DNA of 64,000 bases from Pseudomonadota bacterium (GCA_023402015.1 JAEXCU010000015.1:62001-126000); one strand, 5' to 3'. Positions 35,897 to 45,539 are shown, numbered from the stretch's first letter. Notes: a model not told the origin generated them from the sequence alone. Translations and numbers: made by a program.

Positions 35897-38800
35897 ATGC
35901 TGAAATTCTTCGTAAGCAGACCCATCACTACGCTGATGTTTGTATTGTTTTGGGTTGTTTTGGGATTGGTGTCTTTCCCAAAAATGAACATTGAACGTAC
36001 GCCGTCATTGGACTTTCCCATGGTTACGGCCACATTTGTTTATCCGGGCGCGGAACCTGCGGAAATAGAATCCCAGGTTATTAAAAAGGCCGAAGATGCA
36101 ATATCCGAGGTTGCCGGATTAAAGAAAATAACATCCCAGGCATTCGAGAACGGCGGGTATGTTATGGCTGAATTCAACCTGGGCGTGAATGTTAACGACA
36201 AAGCGTCCGAGGTTAAAACCAAAATTGACGCGTTGGCATCGGAATTTCCAGATGATTTAAAACAACCTGTGGTTGAAAAATTGAATCCATTACAAGAATC
36301 TGTGGTGGACATCGTTTTGCGTGGTGCAGATGCGCGTGATTTAGAAGAATATGTTGATAACACATTGGCCACAAAAATCACCGCGATAAATGGTGTTGCC
36401 AGTGTATCTGTTTTCGGTGGTCGCGAACGCGCGGTTCGCATTCAAATGGACCCGGATCAAATGGCGGCCCGTGGCGTTACAATTATGGATATTGTATCTG
36501 CGCTGGGGAATAAAAACCTGAACGTGCCTGGCGGTAAAATTGAAAGTGGAACCGCATCGTCCAACGTGCGCTTTATTGGTGAATTTGCCATGGTTGATGA
36601 AATTGAAAACCTGCAAATCGTTACCATGGAAGGCCAAAAGTTCAAAGTATCAGATGTTGCCACCGTGGTGGATGCCGCGCGCGATATTGAAACCGGTGCA
36701 CGTTATAACGGCCAAGACGTCGTGGTTGCATCCGTGGTCAAGGCATCTGACGGTAATGCAATTAAAATTTCCAACGCATTGCGCGAAAAATTGCCTGATT
36801 TCCAGGCGGACATGCAGGCCCGTTTCCCAAATGCAGAAATGCAGATTGTGTCCGATTCATCCATTTCAATTGCTGATGAAACATACAGCACAATTTGGGG
36901 TATCGTACTGGGGATTATATTCACGATTTTGGTTTTGTTGGCGTTTACACGCAACTGGCGTTCCACAATTATTGCGGGTGCGGTTATTCCGGCGTCCTTG
37001 ATTGCGGGATTCTTCTTTATGGATGCCAATGGATTTACAATCAATGCGATGACGTTGTTGGCGTATTCATCTGCGCTGGGGACGTTGGTGTCTAATGCGA
37101 TTATTCTGATTGAGTCTGCATTACAGGAAATGCACAAAGGTAAAAATCCAGAAAACGCCGCAATTGACGGTACCAAGAAAGTCGCGGTTTCCGTTTTGGC
37201 GGGCGTTGGAACAAACGTTGTTGTGTTCTTGCCGTTGGCATTTATGGGCGGAATTGCGGGTCAATTCATGTCCCAGTTTGGTATGACGGTTGTGTATTTA
37301 ACATTGTTATCATTGATGTTCTCTTTCACGTTGGCACCAATGATGATTGCAAAATTCCTGCGTCTGACCGCGCCGGTTGATAAAAAATCACCGGTTGCAA
37401 ATGATGCACCGGTGCCGGTTGAAAAGACGCCGTTGCGTCAATGGTTTGATTTTCAATTTCGTCGTCCGGGATTGGTTGTTGGTGGTGCATTCGTGATTTT
37501 AATTGCATCTGCCATGTTGATGAAATTCGTCGGTAATGAATTTACACCGTCAACCGATACAAATGAAATCACCATAACGGCGCGCGCGCCAATGGGTGCA
37601 ACATTTGAAAAATCGCAACATATTGCCGAACAAATAGAAGATGTTTTGGCCCAATTCCCAGATGTCAAGGCGACGACTGTGAAAATCGGTGAACGCGGTT
37701 TGCAAAATATTACAGTAAAACTGGAATTGCAAGAATTGGGCCCGCGCAAGATTTCCGACAAACAATTGGCACGTGATATTCTGCCCCGTTTGGCGGAAAT
37801 TCCCGATACAGAATTTCAAATCAAGGCCGGTGCCGGAATGTCTTCGTCAATTTCATCGGATATGGTGTTAAATATTTACGGTGAAGATGACGCAAAACGC
37901 GGGGCGTATGCAGACCAGATTCTGAAAATGATAAATGAAATTCCAGAAGTGCAAACGGCCGTCTTTGCGGTATTGCCACCCAACAATGAAATTCAATTTG
38001 TGGCGGACCAGGCGAAAATGAATTTCTGGGGAGTGTCCAATGCATATGCTGGCGCGGCATTGCGCGCGGCCCTGTATGGCAACGACGATTACAAATACAA
38101 AGAACGCGGCGAAGAATATCCAATTATTGTTGAATTTGCCAAACCGTTTAAAAATGGTGCATTGTTTGACAATGTGTATGTAAATTCACAAAAGGGTATG
38201 GTTTCAGTATCTGAATTGGGTGAAATCAAACGCCTGCCTGCGACGCCAAACATTAATCGTTTGGATAAAAACAGAATTACCGAAATTGACATTAATATCG
38301 GTAAATCCACAATGGGGCCTGTTCAGCAAAAAATTCAGGCCGGTCTGGATGAAATGGAATGGGAAATGGGATATTATGCCGAATTTGGTGGAATGTCTGA
38401 AACCCAGGATGAAACAACCGGTGAAATCGGCCAGGCGTTCTTGCTGGCAACAATTCTGACGTTCATGTTGTTGGCGGCGATATTGAATTCACTGGTTCAT
38501 CCGTTTACCATTGCAACGTCCATTATCACCAGTTTTGCCGGCGTGTTCATCATGCTGTTCCTGTCGGGGGCATCAATGAACGTTGGGGCCATGTTGGCGT
38601 TCGTTATGTTGGTCGGATTGGTGGTTAACAATAACATTTTGGTGTTGGAACCAACGATTAAGCGAATATCCGAAGGTGCGGTCCCACGCGTTGCATTGTG
38701 GACAGAATTAACAGATAAAAAGAACATGGTGTTAATGACATCTATCGCGGTTGTAACGGGTATGTTGCCCCAGTTATGGTCAACCGACGGTATGAAGGTC

Positions 38801-38962
38801 GCCATGGCGGCGGTTATGATTGGTGGTATGTTGGCATCCCTGGTGTGGACATTTACATTAACACCCGCGCTGTTCTTCTTATTGGAAGGTTTGCGCGAAC
38901 GGGTCAAAGCAAAACGCCGCGTTCATAAAATCGCACGCAAAACCAAGAAAGTGAAAAAATAA
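35897..38962 (+). CDS. RND-family transporter (AcrB-like) lacking the canonical proton relay
   Basis: A 1021-residue inner-membrane transporter with two copies of the RND repeat (12 membrane helices, two large periplasmic loops). The N terminus (FVSRPITTLMFVLFWVVLG) and YPGAEPAEIESQV are typical. In TM4, where AcrB has the Asp407-Asp408 pair (GLLVDDAIVV), this protein reads GTLVSNAIIL; in TM10, where AcrB has Lys940 (GLSAKNAILIVE), it reads GLVVNNNILVLE. All three proton-relay residues are replaced. AGGATAGGAGAAATT precedes the ATG. Fourth gene of the operon; a terminator follows. Confidence 0.92.
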   Translation: MLKFFVSRPITTLMFVLFWVVLGLVSFPKMNIERTPSLDFPMVTATFVYPGAEPAEIESQVIKKAEDAISEVAGLKKITSQAFENGGYVMAEFNLGVNVNDKASEVKTKIDALASEFPDDLKQPVVEKLNPLQESVVDIVLRGADARDLEEYVDNTLATKITAINGVASVSVFGGRERAVRIQMDPDQMAARGVTIMDIVSALGNKNLNVPGGKIESGTASSNVRFIGEFAMVDEIENLQIVTMEGQKFKVSDVATVVDAARDIETGARYNGQDVVVASVVKASDGNAIKISNALREKLPDFQADMQARFPNAEMQIVSDSSISIADETYSTIWGIVLGIIFTILVLLAFTRNWRSTIIAGAVIPASLIAGFFFMDANGFTINAMTLLAYSSALGTLVSNAIILIESALQEMHKGKNPENAAIDGTKKVAVSVLAGVGTNVVVFLPLAFMGGIAGQFMSQFGMTVVYLTLLSLMFSFTLAPMMIAKFLRLTAPVDKKSPVANDAPVPVEKTPLRQWFDFQFRRPGLVVGGAFVILIASAMLMKFVGNEFTPSTDTNEITITARAPMGATFEKSQHIAEQIEDVLAQFPDVKATTVKIGERGLQNITVKLELQELGPRKISDKQLARDILPRLAEIPDTEFQIKAGAGMSSSISSDMVLNIYGEDDAKRGAYADQILKMINEIPEVQTAVFAVLPPNNEIQFVADQAKMNFWGVSNAYAGAALRAALYGNDDYKYKERGEEYPIIVEFAKPFKNGALFDNVYVNSQKGMVSVSELGEIKRLPATPNINRLDKNRITEIDINIGKSTMGPVQQKIQAGLDEMEWEMGYYAEFGGMSETQDETTGEIGQAFLLATILTFMLLAAILNSLVHPFTIATSIITSFAGVFIMLFLSGASMNVGAMLAFVMLVGLVVNNNILVLEPTIKRISEGAVPRVALWTELTDKKNMVLMTSIAVVTGMLPQLWSTDGMKVAMAAVMIGGMLASLVWTFTLTPALFFLLEGLRERVKAKRRVHKIARKTKKVKK

Positions 38963-38966
38963 AGAA

Positions 38967-38991
38967 ATGGGGCCACGGCCCCATTTTTAAT
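38967..38991 (+). terminator. Terminator of the efflux operon
   Basis: Stem ATGGGGCC/GGCCCCAT, loop AC, then TTTTAATT; also serves the convergent Cys-rich gene. Confidence 0.85.
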
Positions 38992-39457
38992 TGCTGTAAT
39001 AACAGTTGGACGTGTATGTAAAACTGCCCGACGAATCTGAACCGGTGGTACCGACGGCCAGATAACATTCTGTTATTGATGTTGCGCCACTGGTCGCGGT
39101 CGTGCCATAAACGCCGCCTGACGATGGACATCGCGTGCATGTTTTATCAAGACGTGTGGGGACCCCGTAATAACCGACCGCGCATTTGTACGATATTATG
39201 TTTGCGCATTCTGCATATGCAGTATTGTTTTCACATTTTGTGGATTTTTTCTTGGTATTAATTTCTATTACACCGCCAGACAGTGTGGTTTCGGTTGTGC
39301 CACTGCAATTACAAATACTGCTGTTGGTGCAACTGCTGTCATATGTCGGGGATGTACCACCCACCAATGCCGGACAAACATTTCCGCAACAATTAAACGC
39401 CGCAAATGCATGGTTGCCAAAACCGCATATTGCGGTGGCGATTATAATTTTCTTCAT
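38987..39457 (-). CDS. Cysteine-rich exported protein, 156 aa
   Basis: Signal peptide ending near HAFA (residue 18), then a mature part with about 13 cysteines in pairs: FNCCGNVC, CNCSG, then YKCAVGYYG, CTRCPSSGG, ITECY and SNCYYSN. The C-terminal GYYG-CP-GATSITECY arrangement reads as one disulfide-rich module, perhaps exposed at the surface. The ribosome site GGAGGTTAG (39468-39460) is exactly complementary to a strand of the upstream leader RNA. Function unknown. Confidence 0.75.
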   Translation of the reverse strand: MKKIIIATAICGFGNHAFAAFNCCGNVCPALVGGTSPTYDSSCTNSSICNCSGTTETTLSGGVIEINTKKKSTKCENNTAYAECANIISYKCAVGYYGVPTRLDKTCTRCPSSGGVYGTTATSGATSITECYLAVGTTGSDSSGSFTYTSNCYYSN

Positions 39458-39479
39458 TTCTAACCTCCGTTTTTTTCAT

Positions 39480-39662
39480 AAAGAAAACCACCAGAAATTC
39501 AGGTGGTTGGAGGTTAGCGACTATCTTGTAAATAGTGGTGGTATTTGGTATTTCCACACCCTCCAACCAGTGGTTGGAGATTAAAAAATGCACCACATAA
39601 CGCCGCGGATGCCTGCGTACAAGAATGGGTCGCTAAACCCCGTTATCAGAATACCTGACAAC
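39480..39662 (-). ncRNA. Structured leader RNA, copy 2 (unknown class; paralogue of the RNA at 11205-11378)
   Basis: Fills the gap upstream of the Cys-rich gene. Promoter TTGCAC (39697-39692), 17-base spacer, TATGAT (39674-39669). Helices (minus strand): hairpin 39662-39655/39649-39642 with loop GTATT; P1 39641-39629 with the strand GTCGCTAACCTCC ending at 39509; P2 TCTTGTA 39624-39618 with TACAAGA 39530-39524; inner GTGGTG 39596-39591 with CACCAC 39540-39535; hairpin CTCCAACC/GGTTGGAG 39579-39561; terminator AACCACC/GGTGGTT 39508-39486. CTAACCTCC (39517-39509) is complementary to the ribosome site at 39468-39460. Terminator and hairpin match copy 1 in sequence; other helices match in position but not in sequence. 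Confidence 0.75.
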
Positions 39663-39756
39663 ATTTTTATCATAACAATATAAAATTTGCGGTGCAAGCA
39701 AAAGGTTGCTATAATGCATGCGTGAATAAATGCTTAACATAAAAAGGGTTTATAAT

Positions 39757-40359
39757 ATGTTAGAAAAATCAGATATTGTCGTTTTTGATTTTGACGGAAC
39801 TTTGTCCGCCGGCGATTCAAATGTGGAATTTGCAAAATATTGTTTTAAACATTCAATTCGGCCATGGTTTTATTTACCATTAATGGGGGTTGCGGGTATT
39901 GCACGTTTATTTAAGCCGGCCGGCGTTTGGTGGCGTGAAAATATTCGTCGTTTTCTGACCGCGGACATGGTGAATAAATTCGCGCCCGATTTTATAAAAC
40001 AACACCGGCGTGAACGTTTTGGCTGGTCCAAAGAACAGGTCGCGGCCGAACGCGCGGCGGGTCGCCGTGTTATATTAATATCGGCCAGTCCGAATTACCT
40101 GTTGGAACCATTGGTGCGCGATATAAAATTTGATGCCGTGTTGTGTTCACAAATGGATGCCACGCGTCCATGGAAATATAAATTCCTGTGTTGGGGTGAA
40201 AACAAAGTTCGCGCCATGGATGAATGGGCGAAAAAGAACAGAATTATTCCGCGTGTTGTGCGTTCTTATTCTGATTCTAAATCCGATATGCCGTTAATGG
40301 AAATCGCATCAGAGCAGGTTTGGGTTGATCGCAAAACGGGGTTAAGAAAACAGCCCTAG
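39757..40359 (+). CDS. HAD-superfamily phosphatase (IB-like)
   Basis: A 200-residue HAD hydrolase. Motif I is FDFDGTLS with the nucleophile Asp, motif II is LISASPNYL, and motif III/IV is DSKSDMPLM. The cap is of the SerB/IB type and has a hydrophobic segment (FYLPLMGVAGIARLF). Substrate unknown. The ATG at 39757 has AAGGG eight bases upstream; an earlier ATG at 39730 has none. It is divergent from the leader RNA and Cys-rich gene. Confidence 0.82.
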   Translation: MLEKSDIVVFDFDGTLSAGDSNVEFAKYCFKHSIRPWFYLPLMGVAGIARLFKPAGVWWRENIRRFLTADMVNKFAPDFIKQHRRERFGWSKEQVAAERAAGRRVILISASPNYLLEPLVRDIKFDAVLCSQMDATRPWKYKFLCWGENKVRAMDEWAKKNRIIPRVVRSYSDSKSDMPLMEIASEQVWVDRKTGLRKQP

Positions 40360-40392
40360 TGCAATCTGAACCGCGTGGTGTATAATAACCGC

Positions 40393-40644
40393 ATGGTTAT
40401 AACAGATGTGATATATGATTTGACCGTCGGCGTTTTGGGTGCGGTTTTGGGCGCACTGATAATGTTGATGTTTGGACGTAAAAAGACCAAACGTCTGTCC
40501 AATGAAATTGTGTTAAGTCGCAAAGATTTGGAAAATCTGCGCCTGGAAAACAACCATTTGATTGAAACGATAAAAGACCGTGAAAATCAAATTTTGGATT
40601 TACAGAAAAAAATTCTGAATAAAAAAGCAAAAACGGGGAAATAA
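40393..40644 (+). CDS. Small membrane protein with coiled coil, 83 aa
   Basis: Not recognised. An N-terminal membrane segment (VGVLGAVLGALIMLMFG, residues 10-26) is followed by a Leu/Glu/Lys heptad-rich helix (residues 35-75). TATAAT at 40381-40386 ends seven bases before the ATG and no ribosome site exists, so the mRNA would be leaderless. A terminator follows. Confidence 0.6.
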   Translation: MVITDVIYDLTVGVLGAVLGALIMLMFGRKKTKRLSNEIVLSRKDLENLRLENNHLIETIKDRENQILDLQKKILNKKAKTGK

Positions 40645-40660
40645 AATTCCCCGTTTTTTA
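40631..40660. terminator. Bidirectional terminator
   Basis: Stem AAACGGGGAA/TTCCCCGTTT with T-rich flank; lies between the small membrane gene and convergent rmuC. Confidence 0.85.
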
Positions 40661-41539
40661 TTGGTCTTCGCCGAAATCCATATTACGCAGTGATGTTGCG
40701 CGTGGATTAATTTTATCTATGGATGTTTGCAAATCTTTGATATCTGTCGCCGCCAGGTTAAAGTGTTGTTGCACTTTGCCCGCACGGTCGGATAGGCGTG
40801 ATAAATCCGTCAGCAATAAATCCAATTCCCGTTTAATCTTGGTGGCGACGCGTTTGATTTTTATATCGGACAGCACTGCGCGTATCGTGTTTAATGTTGC
40901 CCATAATGTGGACGGGGAAACAATAAATACTTTGCGTCGTGCGGCATAATCCACGGTTGCGCCAAATTCACGATGCAGCATTTCAAATATTGATTCGGAT
41001 GCAATAAACATCATTGCCGATTCCGCGGTTGTGCCCGGAATAATATATTTTTCTGCAATTGCATCAATATGTTTGCGCACGTCCAGTTCAAACTGTTTGC
41101 GCGCCATACCGTCATCGGGTGCGGCCTGCATGCGGTTAAAACTTTCCAGTGGGAATTTGCTGTCAATTACCATGTCGCCCGGCGGATATGGCAGGCGGAT
41201 TACACAATCCGGTCGTACGCCCGTGTTTAAAACGCACTGAAATGCGAATGTTTCCGGCGGCATGATATCCGAAACCAAATCTTCCAGTTGGCGTTCGCCA
41301 AATGTTCCGCGCGCCTGTTTATTGCCCATCAGGATGTTCTTAAAGTTTGCAATATCGCCACTGATGTTTTTCAATTCGTTGGCATTTTGCGACAATGCCC
41401 CCAGACGTTCCGCCAAACGTTCACGCAGGCGTGCATTATCTTCGCGCAGGGCCGAAATATCCACCGTTGGCCGCCGCATTAATAATGCCAGCAACAATGC
41501 AATAATTATAAACAGCAATACAAAAATATAAGTTGTCAT
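40658..41539 (-). CDS. rmuC: RmuC-family DNA recombination protein
   Basis: A 293-residue protein of the RmuC family, which in E. coli limits inversion between short inverted repeats; the molecular activity (nuclease-like core) is inferred from the family. N-terminal membrane segment (residues 3-20), coiled coil (residues 27-70), then the RmuC core: FGERQLEDLVSDIMP, GVRPDCVIRLP, VIDSKFPLESF and FIASESIFEML. ATG 41539 follows AAAGGATTGGGA; eight more codons are open upstream. Divergent from def. Confidence 0.9.
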   Translation of the reverse strand: MTTYIFVLLFIIIALLLALLMRRPTVDISALREDNARLRERLAERLGALSQNANELKNISGDIANFKNILMGNKQARGTFGERQLEDLVSDIMPPETFAFQCVLNTGVRPDCVIRLPYPPGDMVIDSKFPLESFNRMQAAPDDGMARKQFELDVRKHIDAIAEKYIIPGTTAESAMMFIASESIFEMLHREFGATVDYAARRKVFIVSPSTLWATLNTIRAVLSDIKIKRVATKIKRELDLLLTDLSRLSDRAGKVQQHFNLAATDIKDLQTSIDKINPRATSLRNMDFGEDQ

Positions 41540-41580
41540 TTCCCAATCCTTTGATAAAATCATTATAAAAGGATTTATAG

Positions 41581-42084
41581 ATGTTGCAAATGAAACTTTG
41601 CGGGGATTTGGTTTTGCGCGAAAAATGCGCGCCGATTACTGAAATTACCCCGGAAATATTAACAACACTGGATGAAATGGTGCAAATGATGCACGACCAG
41701 AATGGTGTCGGCCTGGCCGCGCCCCAGGTTGGCATATTACAACGGTTCTTGGTTATGATGGACCCGGATACAAATACTGTTTTTAAAATGCTGAATCCGA
41801 AAATTTTATCACGCAGTGATGATGTTTGCAAAATGGAAGAAGGATGCTTGTCCGTTCTGGGACCGGATAATTTGCCGGTGTATTCCAACGTATCGCGTCC
41901 TAAATCGGTTCAGGTTGAATGGAACAATGAAAACGGCGATTTAATGCGCGCGGAAATGTCCGGATTGCCGGCCCGCATTGTTCAGCATGAAACAGACCAT
42001 TTAAACGGCGTGTTGTTTATTGATTATCTGTCCCCGGTTCATCGCGAAATGGTTATGCGCAAAGTGCGGAGGCACAAATCATGA
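41581..42084 (+). CDS. def: Peptide deformylase
   Basis: A 167-residue metalloenzyme that removes the formyl group from nascent proteins. It shows all three motifs: GVGLAAPQVG, EGCLSV (metal Cys) and QHETDHLNG (two His ligands and catalytic Glu). AAAGGATTTATAG precedes the ATG. The stop overlaps fmt by four bases, and fmt meets truA, giving a def-fmt-truA operon. Confidence 0.96.
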   Translation: MLQMKLCGDLVLREKCAPITEITPEILTTLDEMVQMMHDQNGVGLAAPQVGILQRFLVMMDPDTNTVFKMLNPKILSRSDDVCKMEEGCLSVLGPDNLPVYSNVSRPKSVQVEWNNENGDLMRAEMSGLPARIVQHETDHLNGVLFIDYLSPVHREMVMRKVRRHKS

Positions 42085-42887
42085 AATTGGTCTTGATGGG
42101 AACACCGCAATTTGTTGTTCCGATTTTTGACAATATTCTGCGTTCCGGTCATGAAATCTTGGCCGTATTTACCCGTGCGCCGAAGCCCGTTGGACGGAAA
42201 CAGGTTTTAACCCCGTCCCCGGTGCACGATTGGGCGGTAAAAAACAATTTGCCCGTTTACACCAATATTGGCGATTATAATTTTTCACCCGATATGGTTG
42301 TGGTTATTTCGTATGGTGTAATTTTACGCGACAATGTTTTAAATTCTGCGCCATGCGTTAACATTCACCCCAGTGATTTACCCAAATACCGTGGGCCATC
42401 CCCAATTCGTACGGCCATTTATAATGGCGATGCGAAATCTGCCGTATGCCTGATGAAAATCACGCCTGAATTGGACGGGGGTGATATATACATGCGCCGT
42501 GAATTCGCCATTGGCCCCGATGATACGAATGATATAATTGAAAAACGTGTGTCAGACATCGCATCAGAAATGTTGTTGGAATATTTGGCCGCGCCGGAAG
42601 AATTTCCACCACACCCGCAATCGGGCGATGCAACATATACACATAAATGGAACGGCAATGATGAAATCATTGATTGGTCCCGTACGCCACACGAAATCCA
42701 TAACCAGATTCGCGCACTGGGTGCGGGGCGCACGCAGATAAATGGCGTGGATGTAAAAATTCTGGAAACAAAAATTGTAAACGACAAATTGGAAATTTTG
42801 CGGATTCAGCCCGCGGGTAAACGGCCCATGGATTGGACAAGTTTCGTAAACGGCCTGCGTGGCGCGCCAATTGAATTTGGAAAATAA
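42081..42887 (+). CDS. fmt: Methionyl-tRNA formyltransferase
   Basis: The 268-residue enzyme formylates initiator Met-tRNA. Catalytic Asn and His are in CVNIHPSDLPKYRGPSPI, the Asp in PELDGGDIY. The N-terminal Rossmann start LVLMGTPQFVV is typical. It is about 45 residues shorter than E. coli Fmt, mainly in the C-terminal tRNA-binding domain. It overlaps def (ATGA) and touches truA, so translation is coupled. Confidence 0.94.
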   Translation: MKLVLMGTPQFVVPIFDNILRSGHEILAVFTRAPKPVGRKQVLTPSPVHDWAVKNNLPVYTNIGDYNFSPDMVVVISYGVILRDNVLNSAPCVNIHPSDLPKYRGPSPIRTAIYNGDAKSAVCLMKITPELDGGDIYMRREFAIGPDDTNDIIEKRVSDIASEMLLEYLAAPEEFPPHPQSGDATYTHKWNGNDEIIDWSRTPHEIHNQIRALGAGRTQINGVDVKILETKIVNDKLEILRIQPAGKRPMDWTSFVNGLRGAPIEFGK

Positions 42888-43630
42888 TGACACGATACAG
42901 ATTAATTCTTGAATACGACGGCACAGATTTAATCGGGTGGCAGGAAAACCGCCAGGGCCCGTCTGTTCAATCATTGGTTCGGGATGCGATTTTTTCGTTC
43001 TGTGGCACGCGGCCGGATGTTGTTGCCGCCGGACGGACGGATGCGGGTGTTCATGCGGTTGCAATGGTTGCGCATTTTGATTTACCGAATGACGTAGATG
43101 CGGAAACCGTTATGCGGGCGTTGAACTTTTACCTGGCCAATGCACCGGTTTCCGTTTTGGATTGCGCGGTTGTACCGGATGATTTTAACGCACGATTTGA
43201 TTGCATTGCCCGCCATTACAAATATGTTGTTTTAAATCGGCGCGCGGCACCGGTATTGAACCGAAATCGTGTCTGGTGGGTTCCGCGGCCATTAAATTTG
43301 CGTGCGATGCGCGCGGCCGCAAAACAATTAATTGGTCAACACGATTTCACCAGTTTTCGCGCCACCCAATGCCAGGCACGCAGTCCGATTAAAACCCTGG
43401 ATAAATGCAAGATTACCTGCCGCGGCGATGAAATCATATTTGAATTTTCTGCGCGGTCATTCCTGCATCATCAGGTGCGCAATATTGTTGGGACTTTGGT
43501 TGAAATTGGGTTGGGCAAACCATATAATATCGCGGAAATATTTGCGGCCCGTAATCGCAGTGCCGCCGGACCAACCGCGCCGGCATCGGGTTTATATTTT
43601 ATGGCCGCGGATTATGCCAATAACGATTAG
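42887..43630 (+). CDS. truA: tRNA pseudouridine synthase A
   Basis: A 247-residue enzyme that makes pseudouridine at positions 38-40 of tRNA. The catalytic Asp is in AAGRTDAGVHA; YDGTDLIGWQ near the start and FLHHQVRNIVGTLVEIG near the end are family signatures. The ATG shares its A with the fmt stop. The last 32 bases overlap the end of convergent comEC. Confidence 0.95.
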   Translation: MTRYRLILEYDGTDLIGWQENRQGPSVQSLVRDAIFSFCGTRPDVVAAGRTDAGVHAVAMVAHFDLPNDVDAETVMRALNFYLANAPVSVLDCAVVPDDFNARFDCIARHYKYVVLNRRAAPVLNRNRVWWVPRPLNLRAMRAAAKQLIGQHDFTSFRATQCQARSPIKTLDKCKITCRGDEIIFEFSARSFLHHQVRNIVGTLVEIGLGKPYNIAEIFAARNRSAAGPTAPASGLYFMAADYANND

Positions 43631-45539
43631 TTTTTATGTAATTTATCCGTCCGGATTTATAAATCACCAGGCCACCATTTAAAATCTTGTGATTACATTT
43701 TTCAGAATTAATTTGAAAATAAGAAACAATGTAATCTATGTTATCATCATTACATAACCGGGCGATATTGTTTTTCAACGGAACAAATTTCTGGATATAT
43801 GCCAAATTGAAATTTTCTGTTTTATAAATATAAACGCCATTGTCATGTGGGCGACGCCGGTTTGGTGTTTCAGGCGCCAGACCGTTTAATTGTTTCCATG
43901 TGCCGAATGCGAAATAATGGTTTGCCGCGCGTGATTTATTAAACGTCAGTTCGCCATTATCATAAAATCCAACCAATTCATGATCGTACGTTGCATAAAA
44001 TACCGGCTTTGCACTTGTTGCAATAATTATCCCGGCAATTGTGATAAACACGCCAAATAAAATATAATTTGTGCGGGACCGGTTGGTACGAATAAACATT
44101 AACGCCAGAAATCCCAAAATTATAAAACACATGGCGGAATTGGGAATGTGCGGCATAGGAATTGTTGCGCCGGGCAGCGTCGCGATTTTATGTGCGATAT
44201 GTAATGTGAAATTATAAATTGTATCCGCCATGATTAATGGACCATGCCAACCCAATACTGCGGTAATTGTTCCAATCATCACCAATGGCATAATCGCCAC
44301 GGAAAATATTGGCAATAAAATCAAATTACCAATCAGGCCGTACATCGGCATGGTTCCAAAATGTGCAATTACAAATGGCGCGGTAAATATTGTTGCAACC
44401 ACAGAAGTTAAAATTGTCGCGGTGATAAATTTCATAACTTTATTATTTGGCATTTTTGGTTTAACCGTTCCCCAAAACCACACCAGGCCAAATATTGCAG
44501 AAAAAGACAATTGAAATCCCGCCTGCATAATGTAATGCGGATTCATCAGAAATATAATGCAAAATGCGACGCAGACATTCCGCATGGAAATTGCATTACG
44601 ACTGAAAATAAATGCGGCGAAAATCAATGTGGTCATCAAGAATGCACGAATTGTTGCAACATCTATGCCAGACAGAAACAAATAAAACAGTAATCCAAAC
44701 CATGCGCATATCATGGCCGGAATTCGTGCGGGAACGCGCCGTGTTATCGGTGCAATCAAACGAAAGATTAAATAAAAGAAACCAAACAACCAACCCGACA
44801 CCAACGTCATATGAAATCCACTGATTGACCAGACATGACCAATGCCGGTTGCCGTCCATATCTTGCTTTCTTCTTTGGGAACTGAATTTTTATAACCCAA
44901 AACCAAACTGTCGGCCAAGAATGAATTTGTCCGCCGGTGTAAATATTCACGCATTGCATTTATGTTGGGGTAATTATGGTGATTAATTACATGAATATCT
45001 GTTAAATACCCTGTTGCGGTCAGGTGGTTGAAATACGCCCAACGTGCATAATCAAATGTCCCGGGCGCATCGGGCAGGGCCGGACGAAATAAATTCACCG
45101 TTGCGCGAACCGTGTCGCCAATTTCCGGTACGGGCATGTCATCGCCCATACTGACGCGGATAATTGCGGTTTTGCCGTTTGCACCAATTTGATCAGAATT
45201 TAGTTTCATGTAAATTCTGGCCCGGGAATCGGTATAGTCAATTTTCATTACGTGTGCCGTGATATCCATATTGCGAACATCGCGCGTCAGTTGCGGTGTT
45301 GAAATAAAATGTGTAAATGCCGCGGCATAGAAAAATCCGAATGCAAAAATAACTATGCCACGTGCCAACAACGGAATGCGTTTAATAAACATCAGTGCAA
45401 ATAAAATCGCGGCAAATATGCCCGGGAAACCCAAATGTGGTTCCATGGGCAATGTGAAATATAAACCTGCGCCAAATGCCATTAAAAACGGCACCCACAG
45501 AAACACATTATGAAATTGGTTTTCCAATAAATCACGCAT
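43599..45539 (-). CDS. comEC: ComEC/Rec2-family DNA-uptake protein
   Basis: A 646-residue polytopic protein of the ComEC family, the inner-membrane channel for single-stranded DNA in transformation. The N-terminal OB-like region (residues 90-170) is followed by the competence core with WSISGFHMTLVSG, LSGIDVATIRAFLM and LSFSAIFGLVWFWG. The separate beta-lactamase-like C-terminal nuclease domain of long ComEC proteins appears absent. Start at ATG 45539 (MRDLLENQ), typical for alphaproteobacterial members; the frame is open 13 codons further. Convergent with truA, overlapping by 32 bases. Confidence 0.9.
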   Translation of the reverse strand: MRDLLENQFHNVFLWVPFLMAFGAGLYFTLPMEPHLGFPGIFAAILFALMFIKRIPLLARGIVIFAFGFFYAAAFTHFISTPQLTRDVRNMDITAHVMKIDYTDSRARIYMKLNSDQIGANGKTAIIRVSMGDDMPVPEIGDTVRATVNLFRPALPDAPGTFDYARWAYFNHLTATGYLTDIHVINHHNYPNINAMREYLHRRTNSFLADSLVLGYKNSVPKEESKIWTATGIGHVWSISGFHMTLVSGWLFGFFYLIFRLIAPITRRVPARIPAMICAWFGLLFYLFLSGIDVATIRAFLMTTLIFAAFIFSRNAISMRNVCVAFCIIFLMNPHYIMQAGFQLSFSAIFGLVWFWGTVKPKMPNNKVMKFITATILTSVVATIFTAPFVIAHFGTMPMYGLIGNLILLPIFSVAIMPLVMIGTITAVLGWHGPLIMADTIYNFTLHIAHKIATLPGATIPMPHIPNSAMCFIILGFLALMFIRTNRSRTNYILFGVFITIAGIIIATSAKPVFYATYDHELVGFYDNGELTFNKSRAANHYFAFGTWKQLNGLAPETPNRRRPHDNGVYIYKTENFNLAYIQKFVPLKNNIARLCNDDNIDYIVSYFQINSEKCNHKILNGGLVIYKSGRINYIKTNRYWHNPRP

